Below are positions 47,974-56,482 of a stretch of 64,000 bases of DNA, piece by piece; the stretch's first letter is position 1; the number at the start of each line of letters is the position of its first letter. Under the pieces are notes generated by a model, which did no database searches, was not told the DNA's origin, and worked only from the letters and a program-made list of their open reading frames with translations. Origin of the DNA: Hafnia psychrotolerans (GTDB lineage: Bacteria; Pseudomonadota; Gammaproteobacteria; Enterobacterales; Enterobacteriaceae); contig NZ_BMFZ01000003.1 in assembly GCF_014639435.1 (NCBI RefSeq), forward strand, positions 186,001 to 250,000, read 5' to 3'. Made by a program: the position numbers and the translations under genes.

Positions 47974-48935
47974 TCATCTTTATTTTGCGGCGTTTATTGC
48001 TGTTGCTGATCACCCTGTTCCTTTTGAGCATGGTCGCGTTTAGCCTGAGCTATTTTACGCCAAACGCGCCCTTGCGCGGGGCATCGTTGTGGGATGCATA
48101 CCGCTTTTACTTCTCCGGTCTTCTCCAGTTTGATTTTGGCGTTTCCAACATCAACGGAGGGAACATCAGTACCCAGTTGAAAGCGGTATTCCCAGCCACG
48201 ATGGAGCTCTGCGTACTGGCATTTACGTTTGCATTGCTGGTGGGGATCCCTCTGGGGATCACAGCGGGGATGATGCGGGGGAAATGGCCTGACGTTGCTA
48301 TCAGCACGCTCGCGCTGATCGGCTTTTCGATTCCGATTTTCTGGCTGGCACTCTTGCTGATGCTGTTCTTCTCTCTGCAACTTGGCTGGCTGCCAGTTTC
48401 AGGGCGACTTGATTTACTTTACCACCTTAAAACCGTCACGGGCCTGACACTGGTCGATGCCTGGTTATCAGATTCGCCTTATCGCCATGAAATGATAGTA
48501 AGCGCCATTCGCCATATGATTTTACCGATTGCTGCTCTGGCCGTCGCACCAACGACGGAAGTGATCCGTCTGATGCGCATAGGCACCGATGATGTACTGG
48601 AAAAGAACTATGTAAAAGCAGCAGCGACCCGCGGGTTATCGCGTCTGACGATTATTCGCCGTCACGTGCTGCGTAACGCCCTGCCTCCTATCATTCCCAA
48701 ACTGGGTTTACAGTTTTCAACCATGCTCACGCTTGCGATGATCACTGAAATGGTTTTCAACTGGCCGGGAATAGGCCGCTGGATGATTAATGCGATTCGC
48801 CAGCAAGATTATGCGGCAATTTCGGCCGGTGTAATGGTAGTCGGCACGTTGGTGATCGTCGTGAACGTATTGTCGGATATTCTCGGCGCAATAATGAATC
48901 CGCTGAAACATAAGGAATGGTATGCCCTACGATAA
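47970..48935 (+). CDS. sapB: Sap ABC transporter permease SapB
   Basis: A 321-residue permease (E. coli 321). It begins [20 protein letters not shown] and has the EAA-like loop [29 protein letters not shown]. It ends KHKEWYALR as in E. coli. The last 14 bases (ATGCCCTACGATAA, 48922-48935) are the original sapB/sapC overlap and now form the left copy of the direct repeat flanking the insertion, so the protein is intact. AAGGAA inside its 3' end is the ancestral sapC ribosome site, now separated from sapC. Confidence 0.95.
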   Translation: MIIFILRRLLLLLITLFLLSMVAFSLSYFTPNAPLRGASLWDAYRFYFSGLLQFDFGVSNINGGNISTQLKAVFPATMELCVLAFTFALLVGIPLGITAGMMRGKWPDVAISTLALIGFSIPIFWLALLLMLFFSLQLGWLPVSGRLDLLYHLKTVTGLTLVDAWLSDSPYRHEMIVSAIRHMILPIAALAVAPTTEVIRLMRIGTDDVLEKNYVKAAATRGLSRLTIIRRHVLRNALPPIIPKLGLQFSTMLTLAMITEMVFNWPGIGRWMINAIRQQDYAAISAGVMVVGTLVIVVNVLSDILGAIMNPLKHKEWYALR

Positions 48936-49006
48936 ACCATTTATTATTTTTATTTATTCATATAAATACAGCAAGTTAAAAAAATAAATTCTCAATACAT
49001 TCAAAT

Positions 49007-49045
49007 AAGACACACAAACATGTACACAATATGTTTGTGTGTCTT
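49007..49045. repeat. Perfect 15-bp inverted repeat at left end of the insertion
   Basis: AAGACACACAAACAT (49007-49021) and ATGTTTGTGTGTCTT (49031-49045) are exact complements with a nine-base spacer that contains GTACACAA. It may end the sapAB transcript or bind a recombinase. Confidence 0.9.
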
Positions 49046-49068
49046 TCAGTATTCTTTGACCAATTCCT

Positions 49069-49108
49069 TATGCAGACGTACTGTATGTATGACCAGTACA
49101 TCTGCATA
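49069..49108. repeat. 15-bp inverted repeat, second hairpin
   Basis: TATGCAGACGTACTG (49069-49083) and CAGTACATCTGCATA (49094-49108) pair with one mismatch across a ten-base loop. It lies 24 bp after the preceding inverted repeat. No T run follows. Confidence 0.88.
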
Positions 49109-49318
49109 AGCGATCATCACATGAAAAATAAAGACGAGTTTAGTGGCATGCGTTTGCTGACTGACTTTCAGACAGCGCACAGTGCTTTTGGTGAGTTCAT
49201 TCTTCTGAAAGCCTCTTTCGTTGACACGCTGTCTTGCATCTCCGGCTTTAAAGCCGAAATTTACCCTGACCAGTAAGTGATGATCCGCTTGAGTGAAGCC
49301 AAGAAGCTGATCGCAGAA

Positions 49319-49560
49319 CTGCAGCATGGCCTTGTCGAGGCTCAGATCGGCAACCAGCTTCTTCAGCCGCAGGTTTTCCTCCTCAAGCTGCCGCATGTGC
49401 TTCAGCTCAGAAGGGGAAATCCCGCCGTATTTCTTACGCCAGGTGTAAACGTGACATCGGAGATACCCAGCTTGCGGCAGACATCCGGCACGGACGTACC
49501 CAGCTCAGCCTGCTTCAGGGCAAAGACAATCTGCTCTTCGGTGAATCGTGACTTTTTCAT
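49319..49560 (-). pseudogene. IS3-family transposase orfA, frameshifted and truncated
   Basis: The start at 49560 reads MKKSRFTEEQIVFALKQAEL, the helix-turn-helix N-terminus of IS407-type OrfA. After SDVTF one T is missing near 49447 (expected YTWRKKYGG). In the shifted frame the protein continues SPSELKHMRQLEEENLRL and KKLVADLSLDKAMLQ, the leucine-zipper end of OrfA. It then joins unrelated sequence. Confidence 0.85.
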
Positions 49561-49640
49561 CGGCACCACCTCCGTTCAGGGGAGTGTTTATCATGCCGGA
49601 ATTCTGTTTCTGAATGGAGCAGGATTTTGGGGTAGGGTCA
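49319..49640 (-). mobile_element. IS3-family (IS407-type) fragment
   Basis: The fragment runs from a terminal string TGACCCTACCCC (minus-strand reading, ending at 49640) through the start of orfA. Similarity stops abruptly after LDKAMLQ at about 49319. The orfB transposase and the other inverted end are absent, so it cannot move by itself. The sequence between 49109 and 49318 matches nothing that I recognise. Confidence 0.75.
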
Positions 49641-49787
49641 GCCGGGACATTAATTTTCCTCTGATAAAACACCCTGCGCTTCATGAGGAATGATTAACAA
49701 AATTTATTTATTTACTAACACATATAAAGATAAGGGTTAAATGGCCGATACAATAAGGACATCCTATTCTGAGTTCGAAATCACGCC

Positions 49788-51326
49788 ATGACTATCTTGA
49801 AGAAATTGTCACTTATATTTGCATTCACACTTATTTCTCTTCTAACAGTAGGATTAATAAGCATAAATTCCATGGGGGAAGCTCAGGAGCGGTTTGAATA
49901 TGTTTCAACTAACTCCCTGCCAAGTATAAGTAAAATAGCCGATATTTTACGTTATCGTGAGGAAGCAAGACGGCAAATACTTATGGCGCTACTCATAAGC
50001 GAAAAAGATGTCTATGAAAAACATATGATTAGCGCCAGTAATTATTTAAACCAAACTCAGGAAGCCCTGGATTATTACAAAACACATTTGGTATCAGATG
50101 AAAAAGATTCTCAGACAATAAAACAGACCATTGACGACTTTAGTGATTATAAGAAACAAGTTGACAACATGGTGAAAGTTTATAAAAGCAGCGGGATTGA
50201 TGCAGCCAGACTCCTGGTATCAGACGGAGGTGCGACAGCTGCAGCTTCAGTGGCTCTGAGCGCAAGCATCAAGAATTTGTTAACTTATAATAATCAAATT
50301 GTGACTAAGTTTGAAGAGGAGAATCAGAAGCAATATTGGAAGAGTATCTGGATCCTGAGTGGCATCATTGCTGTTGCAGTTCTGCTCACTGGATTTTTCT
50401 CTTATTCCATTCTTAATTACCTCAAAAAAGGGCTTCAACATTTACAGATCAGTATGAAGAATATCAGTGAGAGCCTGGATCTGACACTCCGTGTTAGTTT
50501 GGAAAAAAATGATGAACTTGGAGCAACAGCTACCAGTTTTAACAGTCTCTTAGAGAAATTTAAGGATGTGCTATCCGGTGTCAAGGATGCCAGCAAAGAA
50601 GTAGATACAGCGTCTAATGAAATTTCCCGTACTAACGATGATCTTTCATCACGCACTGAGTCGCAAGCTTCTTCTCTGGAGCAGACAGCTGCAAGTATGA
50701 ATGAGTTGTCCGCAACCGTAAAATATAATATGGAAAACGCAAGAGAAGCCAATAACTTTATAGGAAAGGTTCAGTCAATAGTCACTGAAAGTAACCGTGA
50801 GCTTGGCGATTTAAAGAGTTCGATCAACGATATTGCTGTTTCATCAAATAAAATTTCTGAAATCACCTCAATCATTGACGGGATCGCTTTCCAGACTAAT
50901 ATTCTGGCACTCAATGCGGCAGTAGAAGCAGCTCGCGCAGGAGAACAAGGAAGAGGATTTGCGGTTGTAGCCGGAGAGGTACGCTCATTATCACAGCGTT
51001 CCTCCGTTGCTGCCCATGATATACGCGGCCTGATTGAGGGATCTATTAAAGATGTGGGTAAGGGTGTGGTATACGCAGCGAACGTTACAACACGAATGGA
51101 TGAAGCCCTGCTTGTGGTGAATGAAACTACGCAGCTTATTAATCAAGTCAATAATTCATCTACAGAACAAAGTTATGGTATTGATCAAGTCAATATTGCG
51201 GTTACCCAGATGGAAACTAATTTACAGCAAAATGCGGCGATGGTAGTGCAGATGGCAGCAGCGGCTAATTCTCTTAGTCAACAGGCTGCTAATCTTTTAA
51301 CCGACGTTAGTTCTTTTAAATTGTAA
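49788..51326 (+). CDS. Methyl-accepting chemotaxis protein
   Basis: A 512-residue transmembrane chemoreceptor. It has TM1 (about 7-27), a periplasmic helical 4HB-type sensor (about 28-185), TM2 (WILSGIIAVAVLLTGFFSYSIL, about 188-209) and a HAMP linker (about 210-265). The methylation and signalling helices end in the invariant hairpin IDGIAFQTNILALNAAVEAARAGEQGRGFAVVAGEVR. The C-terminus (LLTDVSSFKL) lacks the NWETF pentapeptide that tethers CheR, so it is a low-abundance-type receptor. The ligand is unknown. It is carried by the insertion in sap, has its own AT-rich upstream region and a strong terminator, and its DNA is richer in AT than the sap genes. Confidence 0.92.
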   Translation: MTILKKLSLIFAFTLISLLTVGLISINSMGEAQERFEYVSTNSLPSISKIADILRYREEARRQILMALLISEKDVYEKHMISASNYLNQTQEALDYYKTHLVSDEKDSQTIKQTIDDFSDYKKQVDNMVKVYKSSGIDAARLLVSDGGATAAASVALSASIKNLLTYNNQIVTKFEEENQKQYWKSIWILSGIIAVAVLLTGFFSYSILNYLKKGLQHLQISMKNISESLDLTLRVSLEKNDELGATATSFNSLLEKFKDVLSGVKDASKEVDTASNEISRTNDDLSSRTESQASSLEQTAASMNELSATVKYNMENAREANNFIGKVQSIVTESNRELGDLKSSINDIAVSSNKISEITSIIDGIAFQTNILALNAAVEAARAGEQGRGFAVVAGEVRSLSQRSSVAAHDIRGLIEGSIKDVGKGVVYAANVTTRMDEALLVVNETTQLINQVNNSSTEQSYGIDQVNIAVTQMETNLQQNAAMVVQMAAAANSLSQQAANLLTDVSSFKL

Positions 51327-51347
51327 ACTAGAGTCTTTTAAAAATTG

Positions 51348-51386
51348 AAAAGGCTCAATACGTATACTCGGTATTGAGCCTTTTTC
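51348..51386. terminator. Bidirectional terminator between the chemoreceptor gene and integrase fragment
   Basis: AAAAGGCTCAATAC (51348-51361) pairs with GTATTGAGCCTTTT (51371-51384), a 14-bp perfect stem with a nine-base loop and T runs on both strands. It stands between sapAB and sapCDF, so it should also block read-through into sapC. Confidence 0.93.
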
Positions 51387-51400
51387 TTTCACTCTGCACA

Positions 51401-51706
51401 TCACTGCACTGATCCCTTCACAATATCGGTGCCAGCATAAATCAGAGATTCGGGCCTGTTGAGCCATGCGCGAAATTGCTGTCTACGTTCCCTTGCTTGC
51501 GACAGTGTTATAGAAGGATAATCACCTATGCTTAACTGCACTGGTTTATCTTCCCAACGGTAGCGATAGAAAAATGTTATACCACCGGACACTGAAAGCC
51601 TGACGTTCAGTCCCTGTGCATCAGAGATTACCTCTACTTTGTCTCGGCGCTTTCCAAGTGACTTTCTGAGTTTGGTATCTGTAAGCAATGTGTACACTCC
51701 TTTCAT
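51401..51706 (-). pseudogene. Tyrosine integrase N-terminal fragment (arm-binding domain)
   Basis: The fragment resembles the N-terminal arm-type DNA-binding domain (DUF4102) of P4-like integrases: [19 protein letters not shown], then [36 protein letters not shown] and [16 protein letters not shown]. Full integrases have about 400 residues; here the frame ends about 20 residues after this domain and no catalytic domain (R...HxxR...Y) follows. The start is uncertain: ATG at 51706, or TTG at 51688 preceded by AAAGGAG. A perfect 11-bp inverted repeat (TGTGTACACTC, 51689-51699, with its complement at 51715-51725) covers the start region and looks like an autoregulatory operator. Confidence 0.75.
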
Positions 51707-51860
51707 ATACACATGAGTGTACACAAAAATCACAAATTGAAGGTACACAAGCCAAATCACAATAAATCATCTTGAAGCAAGCTATGCACCTAAGACAATG
51801 ATATGATTATACAAATAAAATCAGAACAAACCAACAAACAAAGAATTCAAGTGAAAACAG

Positions 51861-52751
51861 ATGCCCTACGATAACGTATACCGTGAAAAACAGATGCCTA
51901 GCCCGTTCCGCCAGATGTGGAGCATTTTCTATCGCGACACGCTATCTATGATTGGCTTTTATGGTGTCCTTAGCCTGCTATTTCTCTGTATCTTCGGACA
52001 TTTACTGGCACCTTATGCACTTGATCAGCAATTCCTCGGCTCTCAATTGTTGCCACCTTCCTGGTCGAGTAATGGCAACGTCGCATTTTTCCTCGGTACC
52101 GATGATCTAGGCCGTGATTTGCTCAGCCGCATTCTTACCGGCGCCGCCCCGACCATCGGTGGCGCGATTGTTGTTACATTATTAGCCGCATTTATCGGTT
52201 TGATCATTGGTGTCCTGGCAGGGATCACCCGAGGCCTGAGATCCGCCATACTCAATCACATTCTCGATACCCTGCTCTCTATTCCCTCATTGCTGTTGGC
52301 AATCATTGTCGTCGCTTTCCTCGGGCCGAAGCTGGAGCATGCCATGCTGGCGGTGTGGTTAGCGCTGTTGCCCCGTATTGCACGCACCATTTACAGCGCT
52401 GTACATGATGAGCTGGAAAAAGAGTATGTTATCGCGGTTCGTCTGGACGGTGCCTCGACCTGGCAGATTCTGCGCTATGCGGTATTGCCGAATATTGTGG
52501 CCGTACTGGTGACTGAATTCACTCGCGCTCTGTCGATGGCCGTGCTGGACATCGCCGCCCTAGGCTTTCTTGATTTAGGCGCGCAATTACCTTCGCCAGA
52601 ATGGGGAGCTATGTTGGGTGACTCACTGGAATTGGTTTACGTTGCTCCGTGGTCAGTGATGCTGCCCGGTGCCGCAATTCTGGTCAGCGTCTTACTGATT
52701 AACCTGTTGGGTGACGGTATGCGTCGGGCAATTAATGCAGGGGTGGAATAA
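51861..52751 (+). CDS. sapC: Sap ABC transporter permease SapC
   Basis: A 296-residue permease (E. coli 296), intact from [11 protein letters not shown] to NAGVE. It has an N-terminal membrane helix, [15 protein letters not shown] and the EAA loop ([25 protein letters not shown]). The start codon is part of the right copy of the 14-bp repeat. The insertion has replaced the upstream AAGGAA ribosome site from sapB with GTGAAAACAG, so translation must now start on a poor site or from new upstream signals. It is coupled to sapD by TAATG overlap. Confidence 0.95.
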   Translation: MPYDNVYREKQMPSPFRQMWSIFYRDTLSMIGFYGVLSLLFLCIFGHLLAPYALDQQFLGSQLLPPSWSSNGNVAFFLGTDDLGRDLLSRILTGAAPTIGGAIVVTLLAAFIGLIIGVLAGITRGLRSAILNHILDTLLSIPSLLLAIIVVAFLGPKLEHAMLAVWLALLPRIARTIYSAVHDELEKEYVIAVRLDGASTWQILRYAVLPNIVAVLVTEFTRALSMAVLDIAALGFLDLGAQLPSPEWGAMLGDSLELVYVAPWSVMLPGAAILVSVLLINLLGDGMRRAINAGVE

Positions 52752-53743
52752 TGCCGTTACTCGATATCCGCAATTTGACGATTGAATTTATAACGGCTGA
52801 CGGCCCGGTAAAAGCAGTTGATCGTGTAAGCATGACGCTCAATGCAGGTGAAATCCGTGGTCTGGTGGGCGAGTCTGGATCAGGCAAGAGTTTAATTGCA
52901 AAAGCCATTTGTGGCGTAACCAAAGAAAACTGGCGCATCACGGCTGACCGAATGCGGTTCGATGATATAGACTTATTGCGACTTACTCCGCGCGAACGCC
53001 GTAAGCTGATTGGGGAGAATATTTCGATGATCTTCCAAGAACCCCAATCCTGCCTGGATCCTTCTGAAAGTATCGGTAAACAATTAATGCAAGCCATTCC
53101 CGGATGGACTTACAAAGGGCGCTGGTATCAACGCCTCCACTGGCGCAGACGTCGGGCTATAGAGCTGCTGCATCGCGTTGGAATTAAAGATCATAAAGAC
53201 ATCATGGCCAGTTTCCCTTACGAACTGACCGAAGGTGAATGCCAGAAAGTGATGATCGCGATTGCGCTGGCCAATCAACCACGCTTGTTAATTGCTGATG
53301 AACCGACCAATGCGATGGAGCCCACCACCCAGGCGCAAATTTTTCGTCTACTGTCACGTCTTAATCAGAATAACAACACGACTATTTTACTGATCAGTCA
53401 TGACCTACAGATGATGAGCAAGTGGGCCAATCGCGTTAATGTGTTGTACTGCGGGCAAACGGTAGAGAGCGCCACGTGCGAAGATCTGTTAGCCGCACCG
53501 CATCACCCTTACACTCAGGCACTGATTCGGGCGACGCCTGACTTCGGACGCTCGTTACCGCATAAAAGCCGTCTGAATACTCTGCCGGGGGCCATCCCTT
53601 CGCTAGAGCATCTACCGATCGGCTGCCGGCTCGGGCCTCGATGCCCCTATGCGCAAAAAAAATGTATTGAAACACCGCGGCTGCGCCTGGTAAAAACCCA
53701 CGCCTTCGCCTGCCACTTCCCGCTAAACATGGAGGAGCAATAA
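52751..53743 (+). CDS. sapD: Sap ABC transporter ATP-binding protein SapD
   Basis: A 330-residue ATPase (E. coli 330). Walker A is [16 protein letters not shown] and Walker B LLIADEP. The signature is the unusual LTEGECQKV rather than LSGGQ, a feature I also recall for E. coli SapD. The C-terminal [14 protein letters not shown] cluster resembles OppD/DppD. In E. coli SapD also stimulates Trk potassium uptake. The frame overlaps sapC and sapF by one base at each end. Confidence 0.95.
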   Translation: MPLLDIRNLTIEFITADGPVKAVDRVSMTLNAGEIRGLVGESGSGKSLIAKAICGVTKENWRITADRMRFDDIDLLRLTPRERRKLIGENISMIFQEPQSCLDPSESIGKQLMQAIPGWTYKGRWYQRLHWRRRRAIELLHRVGIKDHKDIMASFPYELTEGECQKVMIAIALANQPRLLIADEPTNAMEPTTQAQIFRLLSRLNQNNNTTILLISHDLQMMSKWANRVNVLYCGQTVESATCEDLLAAPHHPYTQALIRATPDFGRSLPHKSRLNTLPGAIPSLEHLPIGCRLGPRCPYAQKKCIETPRLRLVKTHAFACHFPLNMEEQ

Positions 53744-54558
53744 TGGCTGAAACCCTGCTCGAAGTGCGCAACCTAAGTAAAACCTTCCGCTATCGTACTG
53801 GCCTTTTCCGCAAGATGGATCTCGATGCGGTTAAACCGGTCAGCTTCACGCTGCGCGAACGTCAGACACTGGCAATCATCGGCGAGAATGGCTCGGGGAA
53901 ATCGACGCTCGCCAAAATGCTTTCAGGAATGATTGAACCCACCGAGGGCGAGATCCTGATTGACGACCATCCGCTAACTTATGGCGATTATCGTTTTCGC
54001 AGTCAGCAGATCCGCATGATTTTTCAGGATCCCAGTACCTCACTCAACCCACGTCAACGCATTGGGCAACTGTTAGAAGCGCCGCTGCGTCTTAATAGTG
54101 AGCTCGATGGCCCACAACGCGAACAGCGAATTAACCAGACCCTGCGGCTGGTGGGCATGTTGCCGGATCATGCTTATTACTATCCACATATGTTGGCTTC
54201 CGGCCAAAAACAGCGCGTCGCGCTGGCTCGCGCACTCATACTGCAGCCCAAGGTGATCATTGCCGATGAAGCCCTTGCCTCGCTGGATATGTCGATGCGT
54301 TCGCAGATCATCAATATGATGCTGGAGTTACAGGAAAAACAGGGCATCTCGTATATCTACGTCACTCAGCACCTCGGTATGATGAAGCACATCAGCGATC
54401 AGGTCATAGTGATGCATGACGGGGAAGTGGTAGAACGCGGTAACACAGCCGAAGTACTGGCTGCCCCGTTGCATGATTTAACCAAGCGGCTAATATCCAG
54501 TCACTTTGGTGAAGCACTGACGGCTGACGCGTGGCGCCGAGATGGTAAAAAACCTTAG
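53743..54558 (+). CDS. sapF: Sap ABC transporter ATP-binding protein SapF
   Basis: A 271-residue ATPase (E. coli 268). Walker A is GENGSGKSTLAKMLSG, the signature LASGQKQRVALARAL and Walker B VIIADEALASLD. It pairs with SapD. It is the last gene of the operon; no clear terminator is seen in the 144 bp before the next gene. Confidence 0.95.
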   Translation: MAETLLEVRNLSKTFRYRTGLFRKMDLDAVKPVSFTLRERQTLAIIGENGSGKSTLAKMLSGMIEPTEGEILIDDHPLTYGDYRFRSQQIRMIFQDPSTSLNPRQRIGQLLEAPLRLNSELDGPQREQRINQTLRLVGMLPDHAYYYPHMLASGQKQRVALARALILQPKVIIADEALASLDMSMRSQIINMMLELQEKQGISYIYVTQHLGMMKHISDQVIVMHDGEVVERGNTAEVLAAPLHDLTKRLISSHFGEALTADAWRRDGKKP

Positions 54559-54702
54559 CGCGGCTTCCCTATCGGTTTCTGCCGATATTTCCAGCTCAAC
54601 TATTCTATTTAGCTATTATTTATCGCTTAACATTATTTTATCTGGCGGCATGTATCGGCAAGGATAGGGTCTGAAATTTTGCCTGATGCAAAGGACCCAA
54701 TC

Positions 54703-55911
54703 ATGGAACAACAGCACCGTGCCGTTCATAACAGCTGGTATCACGAAATACAATCCAGTCAGCAGGGTCATTTGCCAAGCGACCCGCAGGCGGAGCGGGT
54801 GCAGGATCCCTTTTTGCTGGGGCTTGATACTCAGCTGGACCCGACGTTACGCCAATTGCTGAGTGAACGTAGTGGCCTTCTACAGGCATCTCGCGCCTGT
54901 TACGACGTCCTGCTCCCTAAAAAGGTGACATTGTCATGTACCACCGCATTATCCCTGTATGACCGCCTAAGCAGTGCCTTAACGGTGGCCCAGGTCACCG
55001 GTGTACAGCCGTTATGTACCCATTATGCCGCCCGCCTCGCGCCACTCGCCGGTCCAGATGCCTCGCGTGAAAGTAACCTCCGACAGACCCACATCATGCA
55101 GTTTGCACGCCTGTTGGCCACTCAACCAACGCTCATCACACCTTCAATGCTACAACAGCTTGGCACTGTGGGTCTGAGCACACAGGATATTGTCACCTTC
55201 GTTCAGTTGATTGGTTTTGTCAGCTATCAGGCTCGTGTGTTGGCCTTACTGGGAGCGATGCGTGGACGTATAGCCGCTATATTGCCGGGATTTCATTCTC
55301 CAGAACCCTGCTCTCAACAGGGATTTTCCCTGACATTACGTCAGTGGCAGGCCCGTTTGCCTGAGGTTGATCTGACCTCTGCCAGCCAATACCAGCTTGA
55401 TGTGCTGAGACTCGCCACATCCGACACCTATTCGTCTTCATTTTACCGTCTGCTGTTACAGGATGCCCGCTGCCTCAGTAAATTCTCCGCCATTTTTAAC
55501 CATTTGATGTATGCCGGGGAACAAAAGGAAGCCACCTGGCGAGAGCTGGCTGCGGTCACGACATCACGGCTGAATGGTTGCCTGTACTGTGCTGGGATCC
55601 ATGGGCGCTTATATTTAGAATCGGGTGGCGAAAAGCGGCAAATTGATAGGTTATTTGAGGGATGCCATGCTGGTGAAAGCACCGCAAATGCAGCATTTTT
55701 TAACGGCAAGAGAATCCCTCCCGACCAGGTCTTATTGCAGGCAACGGCGAAACTAGCACGTTCACCTGAAAGATTTGACACAGATGAACTTCATGCACTC
55801 TCTGATGCGGGCTACAGTGCGGCACAGTCGCTGGATATTCTACTCATCAGCGCGTTTTTTGCTTGGTCAAACCGTTTGACTCAATCTTTAGGCGAGACGA
55901 CTGCACCCTAG
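54703..55911 (+). CDS. Carboxymuconolactone-decarboxylase/AhpD-like two-domain protein
   Basis: A 402-residue protein with two regions resembling the CMD/AhpD fold. The C-terminal one has the thiol motif NGCLYCAGIHGR (CxxC followed by His, about residue 288), as in AhpD-like peroxidases, after TWRELAAVTTSRL. The N-terminal half (about 90-200) resembles the CMD-domain proteins that pair with it in the Avi_7170-type family. The substrate is unknown; a thiol-dependent redox or peroxidase role is inferred. The ATG at 54703 follows AAGGA by eight bases; an upstream TTG at 54679 is rejected. It is not part of sap in E. coli, so it is an accessory gene here. Confidence 0.8.
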   Translation: MEQQHRAVHNSWYHEIQSSQQGHLPSDPQAERVQDPFLLGLDTQLDPTLRQLLSERSGLLQASRACYDVLLPKKVTLSCTTALSLYDRLSSALTVAQVTGVQPLCTHYAARLAPLAGPDASRESNLRQTHIMQFARLLATQPTLITPSMLQQLGTVGLSTQDIVTFVQLIGFVSYQARVLALLGAMRGRIAAILPGFHSPEPCSQQGFSLTLRQWQARLPEVDLTSASQYQLDVLRLATSDTYSSSFYRLLLQDARCLSKFSAIFNHLMYAGEQKEATWRELAAVTTSRLNGCLYCAGIHGRLYLESGGEKRQIDRLFEGCHAGESTANAAFFNGKRIPPDQVLLQATAKLARSPERFDTDELHALSDAGYSAAQSLDILLISAFFAWSNRLTQSLGETTAP

Positions 55912-56482
55912 AATATTCTGTGATGTTATCTGGCTATCAGCCTTTCCCACCAGTGCTGATAGCACAATCCAATCACGTCCCCTACCCGTTAACCTACAAA
56001 ATGAGTACTAATCTTATTTTGTAGCTGAAATTTAGTGTTAAAAATCGATGTTGGTCACACGACAATCGCTAGCGCATTGGTCTGTGCCCTTCCATGATTC
56101 CCTGCCATTCATAAAGCTCTGCATTAAAATAACTTTACAGCGCTTATGCACCGTTTATTCACCAATACACCATAACATCCACTAGAATTAAAGAAATAAA
56201 CCAGATAATTTGCAGAAAGCAGACCGTTTATTATTCATACGATAGATTCATTTGCTGTACAGCAAAAACATAATTTTTAATTCTGCATAACATTTCGAAC
56301 ATAGTTTCATCAGTCTGAATCAGATATATGTAACGATATATGTCAAACTCCTTGCCTCGTTTACGAAGATAGGGAACATTACCCGCCGTCATCCCATCTT
56401 ATAACAATGCAAAGGGTGCTTAATTCGCGCCACTTTTGTATCTCCTGTCGTTCAGGACAGGGAGTGATAAATAGAGGAACTC
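55912..56482 (+). promoter_or_regulatory. Regulatory region upstream of dtpA
   Basis: 570 bp without a gene. A hairpin GCTATCAGC (55933-55941) / GCTGATAGC (55955-55963) follows the CMD gene and may be a weak terminator. The rest is AT-rich; E. coli dtpA (tppB) is OmpR-dependent, and AT-rich direct repeats around 56320-56350 could be OmpR sites, but I cannot define them. No gene or RNA is supported. Confidence 0.5.

Larger units (their letters stand above)
48922..51874. mobile_element. 2.9-kb insertion splitting sapB and sapC, flanked by 14-bp direct repeats
   Basis: The string ATGCCCTACGATAA occurs at 48922-48935 (end of sapB) and again at 51861-51874 (start of sapC). In other enterobacteria it occurs once, as the sapB/sapC overlap. 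Between the copies lie 2.9 kb with lower GC, long inverted repeats, an IS3-family remnant, an intact chemoreceptor gene and a truncated tyrosine-integrase fragment. A 14-bp duplication is longer than IS3-family target duplications and fits an att core used by an integrase. The motif GTACACAA occurs near the left end (49022-49029) and twice near the right end (51719-51726, 51743-51750), like arm-type sites. The element is probably a decayed integrative unit. Confidence 0.8.

Noticed and set aside
49031-49276. 81-codon and neighbouring 138-codon plus-strand ORFs in the sap insertion
   Set aside because: They run over the inverted repeats and antisense to the IS3 orfA remnant, without start signals or family motifs.
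48922-51874. Whole sap insertion as a simple IS transposition
   Set aside because: The IS3-type fragment lies inside the element and lacks one end and orfB; the flanking 14-bp repeats are too long for IS3-family duplication.
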